Shown: positions 46,101 through 58,689, numbered from the stretch's first letter. The stretch: 64,000 bases of DNA from Apostichopus japonicus (GCF_037975245.1 NC_092582.1:13700077-13764076), one strand, 5' to 3'. Numbers and translations: made by a program. The notes: generated by a model not told the origin, from the letters alone.

Positions 46101-46641
46101 TGCTATATAACATGAAAATGGCGCATTAGAATGCAGGCCTCCCTACATGGATCGGGTTACTGGTTCAAAAACTCACCAGAATCTGAAACCGGAGTCTCTT
46201 GACCTGTTCAGAATTTTCTTCTGCTGCTGGTAGGCTAGCTGTGTAGAGTGATTATTGCATGCAGTCGTTCATTGGTTTTGGGATCTCTGGTTTGTTATAA
46301 TTGTTGAAAAGGATTTTTGCATTTTTATGTTTTCGGTGGAAAAAAGTCTAAAATGTTATATACACCTGGCTCTTGATTTTTTTGAGTTACACTGGTCAAA
46401 GAGAGGTTGGATACTGTTAAAAGCCGCGGTCATTTTTAATCAGCTGACATCACACGGATAGGGTTTCATGGCCCAATGTGTAAGCCGTTGAGTTTCACCA
46501 CAGGATAAATCCGAGTACGTCTGTACAGTCACATAGTTTTTGAATTGTTTCGCCATAATTATATGTGTCATAAGGGGAAGGTAGGCACTATATGTCATCT
46601 ACCTCAGTGGTGGTATATTGGTGGTGACTTCCTTGGTATGT

Positions 46642-47165
46642 AGGATTGGTAATAGAGACTTGGAACTGAGATGCAACTTCAAGCAGTATGTTAGCATTAG
46701 GGATTGGTTAGAATTAGGACTGAGCTGCAGCTTTAAAGCAGTATGTTAATGATGTAAGAATCTGTAGGATTGGTTATAGAGACTTGGAACTGAGATGCAA
46801 CTTAAAGCAGTATGTTAGAATTAGGGGTTGGTTAGAATTAGGACTGAGCTGCAATTTAAAGCAGTATGTTAATGATGTAAGAATCTGGTATGTTGGATTG
46901 ATTAGACTTAAATATTTGATACAACTTAAAGCAGTATGTTAGAATTTATACTTGGTTAAGACTTAGGGCCAAGATTACCGACGTAAAGTGTGCTATCTTA
47001 GTTATATGTAAGGATAGGTTTATATGTAAGAACTGAGATACAAATTTCAAGCAGTATCTTAATTATGTAAGGATATGTTAGGTATGATTGGTTAGACTTA
47101 AGGATGAGCTTCAACTGGACTGATAGAGAACTGTAGGGTTGGTTATTTATAGGTTTAGGACTGAG
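46642..47165 (+). repeat. Degenerate satellite, about 124-bp unit made of two 60-bp halves
   Basis: GGATTGGT(A/T)ATAGAGACTT starts at 46642 and 46766. Each is followed by ACTGAG(A/C)TGCA, AAGCAGTATGTTAG, then a second half with GGACTGAGCTGCA and AAGCAGTATGTTAATGATG. Later copies to about 47165 are increasingly diverged. Confidence 0.8.
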
Positions 47166-47286
47166 ATAAGAAGAAATTAAAGTCTTGATCTTGAAGCATG
47201 ATCTTGAAGCATGATCTGTCCCTGATATATGTATATCGAGCAATAACTTCCCGGTAAATATTTATATGTGTGTATGTGTTAATAAT

Positions 47287-47348
47287 ACCAGATGGTAAGT
47301 AGCTTTGATTCCCCAGGTTGGGACTAGGGTATGCTACTTACATTTGGT
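47287..47348. ncRNA. Long hairpin of pre-miRNA size (candidate only)
   Basis: Arm 1 (47287-47303, ACCAGATGGTAAGTAGC) pairs with arm 2 (47333-47348, GCTACTTACATTTGGT) with one bulge and one G-U. TCCC and GGGA inside the 29-base loop can pair further. The 62-base fold is in the size range of pre-miRNA, but the uninterrupted stem is shorter than usual. A small foldback element is equally possible. Confidence 0.3.
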
Positions 47349-48629
47349 CCCCAAATTGCACTTGGAGTATCATTAAAACATTTGGAGAGAAAAAACACTA
47401 AAAAAACAATGGTGTTATTTTTAAGATAAATTACTTGGACTGTCAAAAGTGCAAAGTATAACACTTTGCAGCTTAAGGCATGCTCTTATAAGTTGTAAAC
47501 AGGTTTTACAAATGTGAGGGCCTAGCTGAACTTCTCCCGATAGGGCCCTCTTCCCAGGCCATGACATTTGTCACGGGGAGGGGGGGGGTGATCGCCAAGA
47601 TGAGCAAGCTGGAAATTGAGGTCGCCAGCTGAACCAAAACAGTTTGAACACCAGGGCTTGAATCAAATATAAATATCTCAAGAAGTAAAGTATATGGAGT
47701 AACTATAGGTTGTAAAAGTTTAGACAAGTAATTTTAGTTAGATATCATGACGTGTAATTATGACTGAATTATGCTTTAATTATGTCATCTTTGAGTGTAA
47801 GATCTGTTCTCATTACGGTAACAAAATCTCTGATGAAAATTTTGCTACTTGAAAAAAGCAAAAAAACTGAGAAAGGAAGACATAGTATCTAGTTGACTTT
47901 CTGTTTGTGTCAAGCAAATGAAGATATGTTTTAATAACTGGAATTTTTATATTGAATGTAAAGACGTTGAATTTACATAATTTGATTAAATATTAGGCAA
48001 GAATGTACACTTCTGCTTCTACTTTAGTCCCACTTGTCATTAATTTGCAAGAAAACTTAAAACTCATTCGGTTAATATAATCTGAAATCAAATATTAATT
48101 GGAATGAAGTTTGGTGTATGTTAACCAAATTTTTGACTATGAGTGATATTACATTTACTAGTGTGCCCAACTTTTTTTATTTTGATTAATTACTATGATA
48201 TAAAGTTTTCTCTTGCAGTCTAAGCAAGAGTTCAGAAGTACAACTTTAACTTCTCACCACTAATAGTATTAATCATTTAATTTCTCAAGTCTGAGAGAAA
48301 CATATTTAGAGAAATAATTAATGCGGCAAAGTTTAACCAAATATCCTTATCGGAAATAAAGTTAACCTGCTTTCTCTGATTTCAGTTTATATTAAACAAA
48401 AACCCTACTAGAATTAACTTATATTGGGCACTCTAAATTTAATTCCGTAACCTAGACACACTTTCCACAGAAGATAAAAAGTAAGTTTGTTATAATAATC
48501 AGGTTTCTTTTGTGCTCTCATTTAAATAAAATTTTAAAAAGTTATGGTAATGAGTTGCACTGCAATGGCCATTATGATTGTGAAATTCTCTTTCGAAAGG
48601 CATGCATGCAGACTCCTTCTTTAAAGAGC
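47349..48629. other. AT-rich non-coding stretch
   Basis: A run of 9 G interrupts otherwise plain sequence near 47579-47588. No gene supported. Confidence 0.5.
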
Positions 48630-49170
48630 AAAACACAACCATGCTATGTAAGTCATCACAGCACACAGTTCTACAATACTGTTGATAACAAAACACCACC
48701 ATGCTATGTAAGTCATCACAGCACACAATTCTACTGTACTGTTGATAACAAAACATGACCATGCTATGTAAGTTATTGCCACTCACAATTCTACTATATA
48801 CTGTTGATAACAAAACAGCACCATGCTATGTAAGTTATTACCACACACAGTTCTACAATACTGTTGATAACAAAACATAACCATGCTATGTAAGTCATCA
48901 CAGCACACAATTCTACTATACTGTTGATAACAAAACATGGCCATGCTATGTAAGTTATTACAACACACAATTCTACTATACTGTTGATAACAAAACAACA
49001 CAATGCTATGCAAGTTATTATGCACACGATTGTACCATACTGTTGATAAAAAAACTCGACCATGCTATGTAAGTCATCACAGCACACAATTCTACTATAC
49101 TGTTGATAACAAAACATGACAATGCTATGTAAGTCATCACAGCACACGATTCTACTATACTGTTGATAAC
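48630..49170 (+). repeat. 60-bp minisatellite, 9 copies
   Basis: The unit runs AAAACA, CCATGCTATGTAAGT, (CATCACAG or TATTACCA), CACACAATTCTACTATACTG, TTGATAAC. Copies start at 48630, 48690, 48750, 48812, 48872, 48932, 48992, 49051 and 49111. The two alternative middles are mixed along the array. The 80-127 codon minus-strand frames with a repeated CYQQYSRIVC motif are translations of this repeat. Confidence 0.97.
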
Positions 49171-50040
49171 ACCGCATGCACCCATCACAATCTCTGGTCA
49201 GTCACCTCGACAATATTTGCCTCGCTGCCTTCATCTTCTAAAGCTATCAGTTTGTGCAATCAATGACTTTTAATACCAACGATATAAATTAACTTCCGAC
49301 ATAACATTGCGACTACATCACTCAAGATTCATCACAGAAAACTGAAGATTTGATAGGTATTATGTTGTAGCGCAGACGCACGGGGTTGTTTCATTTTTTT
49401 TCCCCCTGCATTACATGGTCTTGTGCTTTTTCGGATTAGTCATTAGCGAGGGGAGGATGTGGCTTCCACAATGCTTCTGAGGCGGTGTTTATACACATGT
49501 ATAGTTTTTCCTAGAATTCATTTGTGGAGACGATATTGTTGATCTTTTTGTTGAGATGATTCAATGGACTAATTGATAGAATTTAAGTCATTCATGGTTG
49601 TTATGACAGGAGAGAGGATGTTGAAATAAACATTTATCGCATAACAGTCTTCTTGAAGTTCAAATGCGTAGGTAGATTTAACGCTTCCTGTTTTACGAAT
49701 ATGATGGACGTGCTTGTGTCCTTTGAATAAATCATCATTACTGACTGTTACTTGCAGTTTTCAATTAAGGGTGATTTATGCACTTCCGCCCAGACATGTT
49801 AAAGAAAGAACTGGAAAATGTGGAAGTATTTGTCTTTGGCTGAGGGTGGAGGTGGAGGGGGGGGGGGGGAAGGAGGAGGTTCTCAGGTATCTCTCATTCA
49901 GAGGTAAATTTATAAAGAGCATCAAATGAGACAATATAATGTTACTGTACATGCACTGATGAACATGAATATACTTAGAGAGAGGCAGTGACTGAAGGAC
50001 CGTGTATTACCTGTGATCAATGGTGATCATGTATCGTCTG
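49171..50040. other. Non-coding stretch with a G-run
   Basis: GGTGGAGG and a run of about 12 G at 49846-49880 have quadruplex potential. Otherwise unremarkable. Confidence 0.5.
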
Positions 50041-50190
50041 TCAGGGGAAGGGGAAGGAGTAGGGGAAATGGGGAGGGGAGGGGAAAGGTAGGATAGGATA
50101 AACAGAAGGCAATAGGGTAAGGGTCTGCAATAGGGTAAAGGGTAGGCCATATGGAAAAGGTAGGGAAGGGGCAAAGGGGAGAGGGAGCAA
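50041..50190 (+). repeat. Purine-rich tract (GGGGAA/GGGTAA type)
   Basis: Many G3-G4 runs separated by A or AAA (GGGGAAATGGGGAGGGGAGG), followed by CAATAGGGTAAGGG repeated twice. It has quadruplex and triplex potential. Confidence 0.8.
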
Positions 50191-52381
50191 CTTATAATGT
50201 ATTGTAAACATGTCCTTTGATGCTATGAAAGTCATGTGTTTTCACAGTAAGTTTTGTGTTGCGTCTGTGGAACTGACCTAATGGTCTGTGTATTATAGAC
50301 TTTATTGCCCAGTCACTTTATTTGATGAGCCTCAGCTGTTTGAAGGGTCAATTCTCAAAATTAAGTTTCAAGTGTTAGAAGAATACAATCTGGACAAATA
50401 TAGTTCTCAGTGTATTTTCAACAGTCTATAACTTATCAAAGTTAAACTTAAAATGCCCTCCCCCCACCCCCCAACCCATTCCACCCAAAGATTTCTATGA
50501 CAACATATATTCTTATTCTCATGTGGATAGAGTACTGTATTAATTATAAATTACACTAGAATGTAGGGAGAAAGTATATATTTCTTGGGAATTACTGTAC
50601 AGTGTTTGTCCAAACAACAAAAACAAACTGTACAGCCATTTGACTCTGCGATATAAACTTTTAACCTCTGTTAATTAGATTGGTATATATCTATCGCCAG
50701 TTCATGGCCGATTTAACTTGTTGATGTGTATATTTGGTGAATCGATCATTGCCATCATCCATTCATTATTTTTATAAAAAAAAAAGAAATTGTTGATGCA
50801 CATGCAGTTATGTGTTGCTTCAACAACTGTTAATATGGCATATATGTACTTGTTGTTTCCTCCCTTGGGCTCTGCAAGTTTGTAAAATGCAATTAGGCAC
50901 GCACATGCAACCATTTAAAAACTATTCGTTCTTGACTCTATCTGCTAGATAATCTGTAGAAAACGTGAGATATAAAAAAAACAGCATGGCGTGTCAGTCT
51001 TAATTGCACATACTTGCCATTTTCTGTTATGTTTGAAATCAGTTTCTTTCTGGTGTTTTCAAAAGTAAATATGTGTATTAAAGTGCATGCCATTTATCAA
51101 ATTTTTAAAATTTATTTTTGTTAATGAAAGGCCTTCGATCTTTATTCTTTTTAATGCACAGATTTTTTACATTTCTTTTATAAAGTTGGCATCATTTGCA
51201 TATATTATAGAAAAAATGTAGAGCTTTAATTCTGCACAGTTAAATAATGCTTACATCACTTAAAGAAAGATAATGATAATTATAGACCAATTAGCATTTT
51301 GTCGTGCCAATTTTTCATTATTTTGGCAAACTTTTGAAGTTCCTTGCCCATGTATAATTTCATCAATCCCGGTGTTCATTAACCCTGGTGTTACGTTAGT
51401 GGTTTAAAACTCGGCAGATAACTTTAAACTTAGAGTTACAAATTCATGTATCACATATCCTCTACACTGGATCTGTTAAAGGTTCCACCAAATTGTTGCC
51501 AATTCAAAATCATTTTAGTGGACCCAATGCTTTCCAAGGGGGGGGGGGGGTGAGGCAGAACATATATTTTCTATAAAAACAAAACAATTTTGTGACAGCT
51601 CTTGTTTGGAAGGGAGTGGGAAGAAGGGGATATCAATATGCAACTGGATTGTCAGAGTATTATTCATGCAAACAGTCGCATGAATGATTTGCACATAATA
51701 TATAAAGAAGCTTACTGTAACTGCAATGATGAAATCACTAACACTGCTGTTACTGCCAGATGCAGTCATGAATTTTACCCCCTCCCCCTGAGCCATGACA
51801 GTCAGCTTCAACATTTCCAGGTCCACATGCACCTCCTCCTTTTTACAACCCTGGATACACCCCTGGAAACCATCACATCCAGTCCACTGACTGAGAGCTA
51901 GAACTGTTGCTGCTATCCACTAAAAAGCTTTTCCTTTTAGGATCCATTCTCGTTCTTCAGCGGGTTAATATCAACTGTAAATTCTCAAGTAACAAAATGT
52001 GAAAACTATATCCATGAATCTAATTTCTGCTGGTGGTCTCAGGCAATTTAATTTACTGCACTCGGCTTCCAGCATTTTTTCTTAGAGGATTAATTCATTT
52101 CCCTATCAGGTATGGAAAATGTCACGAAGGCTTGTTTGATTCGGTTTGACGATGCACTTGAATTTTTTTTACACATTGTAATAATGTATGCCACAGTACT
52201 GTATAATATTTGATATAGTATCAAATACATATATAGATTGATGGTTAGCATCATGTTTGATCTCTAGAGTAAGGCAAATATGTCACCAAAACAGAACTGG
52301 TATTGTTCGATACAGGTGGCAAACGCCTACAGTGGAATTACGACCTTCCTTACCGGTTTCGAGCCTCTGGAAATACAATCA
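50191..52381. other. AT-rich non-coding stretch
   Basis: C-rich patch at 50459-50482 and a run of 12 G near 51539-51550. The open frames at 51515-51901 on both strands lack coding features. Confidence 0.5.
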
Positions 52382-52452
52382 GTGTCCATAGGATAGTGGT
52401 TAGGATGTCCGCATTTAAAGTGGGAGGCCCTGGTTCGAATCCAGGTGGAGGC
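52382..52452 (+). tRNA. tRNA-like sequence with UUA anticodon position (pseudogene or SINE head)
   Basis: The 71 bases fold mostly as a tRNA. The acceptor stem GTGTCCA/TGGAGGC pairs at 6 of 7 positions. The anticodon stem TCCGC/GTGGG pairs fully with wobbles, with loop ATTTAAA putting TTA at 34-36. The T arm CCTGG-TTCGAAT-CCAGG is perfect. The B box GGTTCGAATCC matches consensus, and the A box TAGGATAGTGG is close. A T6 Pol III terminator follows at 52459-52464. The D stem (GGAT/GGAT) does not pair properly. A UUA anticodon would read the UAA stop, which argues against a normal tRNA gene. A decayed Glu-type tRNA or the head of a SINE is more likely. Confidence 0.55.
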
Positions 52453-52464
52453 TGGAAGTTTTTT

Positions 52465-54781
52465 CACTGTTCTGGATTTTCCAACTCACTACAATTTCAA
52501 TTATATAGTACAGAACATTGTAGTGTCAATGAATTTAGAACAGACATGGAAAGTTGGTCTTTGTAGTCCTGTCATGTACAGTATAAAGTATTATGTAACA
52601 GACTGTTGTTTGCTGTTTAGTGCATGCCCCTGTTAAAGTTTGACTAGTACAATAAGAAGATTGTATTAACCATTCCATACGTCTGCTATGCCGGAATATT
52701 CATTCTTTTAATTTCATGGACAGCTGTGTACAATAAGTTAGTTGTACCTTATATTTTAATACCTAACATGCAACATACTGTACACTGGTGTACAAGGCTG
52801 GATAATAAGCTAATATTTACACAATTTATAGAAAGGTTTTGTATATCAACTAGTGAACACAGTACAAGTCCCTTGCTATAACAATCGCCCATCTTCTGTA
52901 ACATATATGTTGGTATTTAACCAATGACGTTCTCAAGTGTAGGAACCAGCTAGGATTTCATAAATGATTATAACAGACGCCCATTAAAGAATGATAAATA
53001 TGCCCAGCAGTAAGATTGGAAGAGGCACCTTCACTTGGAATAAACTGAATATAGATGACTTGATGAAAAGAAATTGTATAAAATGAACCAACTCTTATCA
53101 AGATGAAGCAATGATATGTGTTTTGAATTCATTCCCCTCTAGTAAAGCAACTATTTTGTATTTGCAGGCACAAAAAAAGACCTGTGGCACATGTTCCAAA
53201 TCACAGGTGGGAAACCTATGATTGTAGCCCTGAAAAGGGGAGGGATTTTGCATGAAATTGTGGTTTTGATGCAGTTGACACAGCTTTGTATGTTTTACCC
53301 TTTGCCACTCATTGCAGCAAGTTTTTCATTCAGGGAAAATTGTGTGAAACCTCAGAATGTTGGTTGACACAGGTATATGTGGCAACCTGTGGCAAGAAAT
53401 CTGATAAGTGAAAATGTGTGAACTAGCCCTAGGAAACAAAGGAATTATTGTGTGACACAGAATTCTCGAAGAAATATATATGTTTTTTTTCTTTTCTTTC
53501 TTTTTTTTCCCCTCTTGAGTTGGATTGTCACATACAGATTAGAAGTGCAATTTGCCATTGACATTGTCAGAGACCACAGGGTTTCATAAACTTGCAGATG
53601 TTTGAGACAAATGTGAAAACACATCAAAGCTAATGGTTTTACCTGTGAAATTTTTTCTGAAGAGAAACAAAAATTGCAAAGTTTGCCTCACACGTTTTTG
53701 TATTTTTCTTTTGTGTTTTTACCTATAATCGAGGGTGATCACTTGTATAGCTGGTTGCGAGGTGTTTTCTGTTAAGGATACTCTTTATATTCCAGACGTT
53801 CTACGTACCTGGAAGGCCAACGAGTTTATACTCACTCAAGGATTGATCAGACTGTGAAGGCATTTTGCTATTTATTTATTTATTGATTTATTTGTTTATT
53901 TTATGGTTGTTTTTTATCTTTTTAATCAAACTGATTTTTATACAGTATAGTGAATAACTTTATTATTGCATTGAGTTGTAACATGTTTGTCGCCCCTGAG
54001 ACCGTTTTTCCAAGTGACTTTATTTACATGCAAGAAATAGAAATGTTCAAAAATGTTTACTTATAAATTATCTCTTATTAATTGGACATAAAACTTGATT
54101 TGTCGTGCTAAAAAAACTGCATTGTCATGGTACTTTGTTGATTTGTTTTTTATTTTTATGGTACACCGATTATATTTAGAGTTCCAATAACAACATAGGT
54201 ATGTCATCTGAATGATACAAAGGAATTATTTACATAATGCCAAAATTGATTCTGAATTGAGTATTTCTTTTTCTCTTCTTATACCGATATAAACATCTAC
54301 ACATTTTTTTATTATGATTATTATTTTTTTATTGTCATGGTACTTAATGGCACCAATTAAATTTTCAAAACCTGACTAACTATAAATGACATCAAACACA
54401 AAATCCTGCTTTTTCTGTGTTAAACAACGTTCATACTCTCTTCCTGTTTCATTTATGATGCTACTTAGCAAATGTACAATTTCAAATCCCTTTTCTCCCT
54501 TTTTTGCTGTTATAATTTCTTTCACATATACAGTACCCAAAGCTTTAGATTCGATCTAATTGCCTGAAGTCTTAAATTCAAATCTTTTCTGGTTTAAAAA
54601 ATGTAAAATTTGACTCAAATGTCATCAACAAATGACAGGAAGCTTCTTCTTTTTCTGTATGTATGGCACTTTTTCCTTTCATCTCCTGCTTCTCAGGAAG
54701 AAAGCTTCTAACCTCTCTGTCTCTCGTCCCTTTCAGTAAACTAGGTGTCAGTCAAATCCACTAGATTTCCCAATGTTAAAA
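52465..54781. other. AT-rich non-coding stretch
   Basis: T-rich simple sequence at 53875-53935 (TTTATTTATTTATTGA). No gene supported. Confidence 0.5.
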
Positions 54782-54801
54782 CGCCTCTCTCTCTCTCTCT
54801 G
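54782..54801 (+). repeat. CT microsatellite
   Basis: (CT)n of about 8 units. Confidence 0.9.
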
Positions 54802-57340
54802 TAGTATTTTCTTGGCTAATGAAATCACTTCCAACAAATTATGCAAAAGGACACTTTGTTGATATATCCAAATCTATCTGCTCTACTGGCAGTTAATTCA
54901 ATTCATAACGGAGATGCCATGTAGTTTTCTTCTTTTTTTTTCCCCCTTCTGTGTTTAACTTCGTACAAAAAGCGTAGAATATGACTTCAATTTTGGCCTC
55001 GATCATCTTCTAGCTGCCACACTCTCAAGCTCGGCTGCATTAAAATTCCCGCTAATGACATAGACGTGTTTGTATGTGTGTGTGTGTATGGGTATGGTGG
55101 TATGTGTATTATCCATCTTCAGTAAGCGTTCCTTATAGTTAATAGGTAGTATGTTATATACGGTAGGTCAGAGTACAGAATGGTTATTTTCGTTTGCTTT
55201 TGAAAGGAATATCACATCTGTAATATATATGCAGAACTGATGGCTCATTGAATAGTCCTAATTCATGTAGCCTTATGTTTAACACTATGTGGGAAATTGT
55301 GTGTTTTATTCTTAAACTAAGAGTGGAATTTAAGGGTATACTTTGTACAATTACAAAACCTTTAATATCGACAGAAAGGTGACAAATAAAGGATTTTCAA
55401 ATTTCATGGGTTTTGTGATATTTTAATTATGCTAATTTTGCGTGCAAATTAGGCAGCCATTTTTGTTTTTTTGTTTTGGGTTTTTTTGGTAGCATGTTGT
55501 GTTGAGTCTGAATTAGATCTTGTTAACTGTTTTAAAGAAATTGTTTATTAGAAATTAACGCTTTCTTTCTACAATTGCCATTTGATCGCAATTAAGTGAT
55601 TACGTTTGATTGTAAATAATCAAGACAATGTTATGAGGACTTATGAACACTGATTTAGTAACCATTAATTAACGACCTTTGAGTGAGAAAATTTTAAAGC
55701 TAGACTTTAATAAGTCTGAATATGGAGGTAATACCTCCTTGGTCTAAATGATACCATTTTTTTTTGTACCTTAATTTTTACAATACAAAAGGGATTAAAA
55801 GTGTGGTATTACAACCTTACACATATGAATTTATCTGCATATACATATATAACCAAATGAAATGTAAAGAGGCTCAAAGCATTTTCAATATTTTATTGGA
55901 AGCAAAGTTCATAAACCTCAATAAACAGGGTTACAAGATATGAGCATTGAAAGTATAAGTGCAGTTGAGGAAAATTTATACGTTCTGAAAGAAGAACAAG
56001 CACATCGACGAATATGCAAATTTCGTCACGATGCTTAAAACATGTTTCTCGTTCATTGTGCCATCAAAACTAAATTTTTCTCAGGTCTATCCTAAATTTA
56101 AATGAATTCCTTTTGTTGATTATCAATATTCTAAAATTCTACTGGACAGCTTTAGCCACAAAAAAACTTGCATTCATGTTATAAACATCTTTAACATGAA
56201 GTGAAATGATAGAGTATGAAGTCTAATTAACACATGTAGCAGTTTATTTTTAATTTTTGAATTATAGATTATCAACTCTTGTTTATATAGAGAAAGTAAG
56301 AGCTATTATGGTTTAGAGGGATTTATTGTGTGCAATGTAGACCTCAAATATTTGAGAACTTGAATTCCTTCCTACCAGTCCTCCAAGAAAATAGAAGAAA
56401 GAAAACAGTAAAAATTTTGAGAAATTACTCATTTATCATACGGAGAATTTTTGTCTTTAATTGAACTCATCAGAGGATTTTCAAGGAAAACAACCAAGTC
56501 GATTGTTTTATATCATGAATAATTCAAGAGCATTAATTTGAAGGTGTGAAACAGAAAAAACTTGCAAAAATGTAGACTTAAGAAATTATGTTTGATGTAC
56601 ATTAAATGTGCCTGAGGACTTTAAATATGTATTAAAAAAAATTTCTTGAAAATTTGATATTGAATCGGAAGAGAATCAGGAGAATTGCAAATTAAGTTCT
56701 GAGGCTTTCACGAGTGCATAATGTTTGTAGGGCAAATGCAACAAGGCAATTAGACACAAAACCCCAGAAAATATGGTTTTATATAACATAGGCTAATAGT
56801 TTCTCGTGTACTATGCCACACAGCCAGTTGCATCATTATTATTGGCTGTAATTTATTGTTCCTTAATTGGCTGACAACATCCTGTGAGGTGACTATAACT
56901 TGGGTTTGACTGGTGATGTTTGCTGTAACCAGAATTGGGTGCATAATTTTTGCTAGCATAAAAAATTGCTGAATAATAGGCCAAACCTATTATGCAATAA
57001 AACAGACTCAAGTTTGATATAAAATAAATATTGTTGATTTTGCATGACTTTTTCATGTAAGTTTGTTTTAATTAGATAAACCAGCTTCAAAATTCTAAAG
57101 GTTAATTTTTTTTTAAAAGGAACATTCTTCATTTCATCCAAAACTCACTTCTGATTTGTTATAACTTTTGAAACTAGTTTTTATTTGCCATGGAAACTTC
57201 ATTGTACTGACAAAATATCAAAGGTCAGGTAATTGCATTTATCTGGAATTTTTAGCATTCCATTGTCACTTACATATATAAGCAACTTGTGATTGATGAA
57301 AGAGAGATTACTGCACATGTATGAATTTTTTTTCTTGGCA
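54802..57340. other. AT-rich non-coding stretch
   Basis: A GT-rich patch at 55070-55110 (GTGTGTGTGTATGGGTATGG) is the only simple repeat. Minus-strand frames at 56750-57141 are chance length. Confidence 0.5.
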
Positions 57341-57453
57341 ATCCCTAATTAAATGAGTAAAATTGGCAATTTTGTTCTCCCAAACAATTATTTATATGAT
57401 CCCTAATTAAATGAGTAAAATTGACAATTTTGTTCTCCCAAACAATTATTTAT
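57341..57453 (+). repeat. Tandem duplication, 58-bp unit, 2 copies
   Basis: ATCCCTAATTAAATGAGTAA at 57341 recurs at 57399. Both copies run to CCCAAACAATTATTTAT with a single difference (GGCAATT/GACAATT). Confidence 0.97.
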
Positions 57454-58218
57454 GCAAACCTCACCATTCTCATTCATAATTTAAACTCAACCAATCAAAT
57501 AATCTCATTCACGTGACATCAGACGATAACAAAAGTTCCTGTTTTGCTTGTAATATTCACATTGATGTACTTAACTACTAGTTGTAGCTTAGCCATGCAT
57601 ACAGCTATTATATACTGAACCTTCACAGACTACATGTACTAATACTCGCCAATGCATGACGAAATGACAAATTAGCTTACTAGAGTATTGAAAGCTCTAT
57701 TCGCATCTAGTCCACTGTTTGCATCCGTAAAGATTCCTTTCCGTAGGCAGATTAATATTGCATTAAGCCTTCGGTATAATCCACATGTTGTTCAATTTGA
57801 CCAATCAGCATCCAGGACTGGGTAGTCTCTGTCACTTCCAAAATAGGCATGATTTATGATTGACGAAACTGATGGCTATAGTCATGATTTCTTTGTTTAT
57901 ATTGCAAGTTTTGTAAAGTTAAGTTTCATTTTAACATTTTAAAGGGTTTAACTTCGAACTGGAAACCGTTAATTGTTGCTTAATAAACATATTTTCGATG
58001 CAATATGCTCCTTGAAGTTCTGCCAGTGGCCTTGCGTTACGTTATGTTTCCCCACACAGCTTCTTTAAAGCAATATACAGTACAGACAGTAAAGTCAGGG
58101 AAAACGTTGAGATAGAGACTGTTAATAGCTCAATAGAGGCCTAGTATCTTCTGAAAGCTCCTTTAAAAAGACAGTATCTCTGATGGTGACCAAGACATAC
58201 CCAGCCGATGATTGTTAC

Positions 58219-58441
58219 TCTGGAAAATTCTCCTGAGAGGAACGTCCAAACACACCGGCGGCGGGGTTTAACAAGTCTAGTACGTCTTTGTCACCCAACA
58301 GTGTGATAGATTGGCTTGCCCGAGATTCAGCTCGGCTCCGATCCTGCCATTTGAGAAGCTGCTTGGATAATGACATGGACAGCCTCTTCCTTTTCGTAGT
58401 CAGAGGCAAATGTTCTGCCATCCTTTAAATCATCTCTCTTC
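58219..58441 (-). CDS. Start-codon exon of an unrecognised gene (partial CDS 58421-58219)
   Basis: On the minus strand a long pyrimidine tract (58505-58450) leads into CTGCCAG|G, a strong 3' splice site, so the exon begins at 58441. The ATG at 58421 has an ideal Kozak context (A at -3, G at +4) and follows an in-frame TAA. The frame is open for 67 codons and closes exactly where a donor (CCAGA|GTAACA) would end the exon, at 58219. The peptide starts MAEHLPLTTKRKRLSM, with a basic patch that could act as a nuclear localisation signal. It continues through a serine/arginine stretch (DRSRAESRASQ) and a hydrophobic segment (LLGDKDVLDLLNPAAG). Base composition is much more GC- and CpG-rich than the flanks. 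A two-codon upstream ORF (ATG ATT TAA, 58433-58425) ends three bases before the main ATG and could tune initiation. I do not recognise the protein. Later exons are not apparent in the window. Confidence 0.6.
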
Positions 58442-58660
58442 CTGGCAGCGAGCAGAGGGGGCAGGACGAGCGAGAAAGGAAAAAGGAAGCAAAGAAAAAA
58501 AAAACCGTTTGTTTAAAAGTCTTGGTCTCCCGCTGTTGGTTGTGTAATTGCATTCCTGGGCATATGCCGTCATAATCGTAGTGCAGCTCTGGTGTCAAAG
58601 AAATTCACAACGTTGTCGTCTTCGTCGTCGCGGAGAACCTTTGGGGAGTAATTTTCGCTG

Positions 58661-58689
58661 TGAATATTTGTATTAACTCGCCTTTTATA
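58661..58689 (-). promoter_or_regulatory. TATA box and initiator-like core promoter
   Basis: On the minus strand CCGTATAAAAGGCG puts a canonical TATAAAAG with its first T at 58689. CA-type start sites (TTCACAG) lie 28-30 bases downstream at 58661-58659, the normal spacing. CpG-rich 5' leader sequence with a GACGACGAAGACGAC run follows, then the start-codon exon about 240 bases from the TATA box. Either an unspliced leader or a short 5' UTR intron ending at 58442 is possible. Confidence 0.45.

Noticed and set aside
48499-49177. Minus-strand frames with a repeated CYQQYSRIVC peptide
   Set aside because: Produced by the 60-bp tandem array; overlapping frames are open equally.
52303-52566. 87-codon frame with a GGPGSNPG peptide
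   Set aside because: The motif is the translation of a tRNA B box and T arm, not a protein domain.
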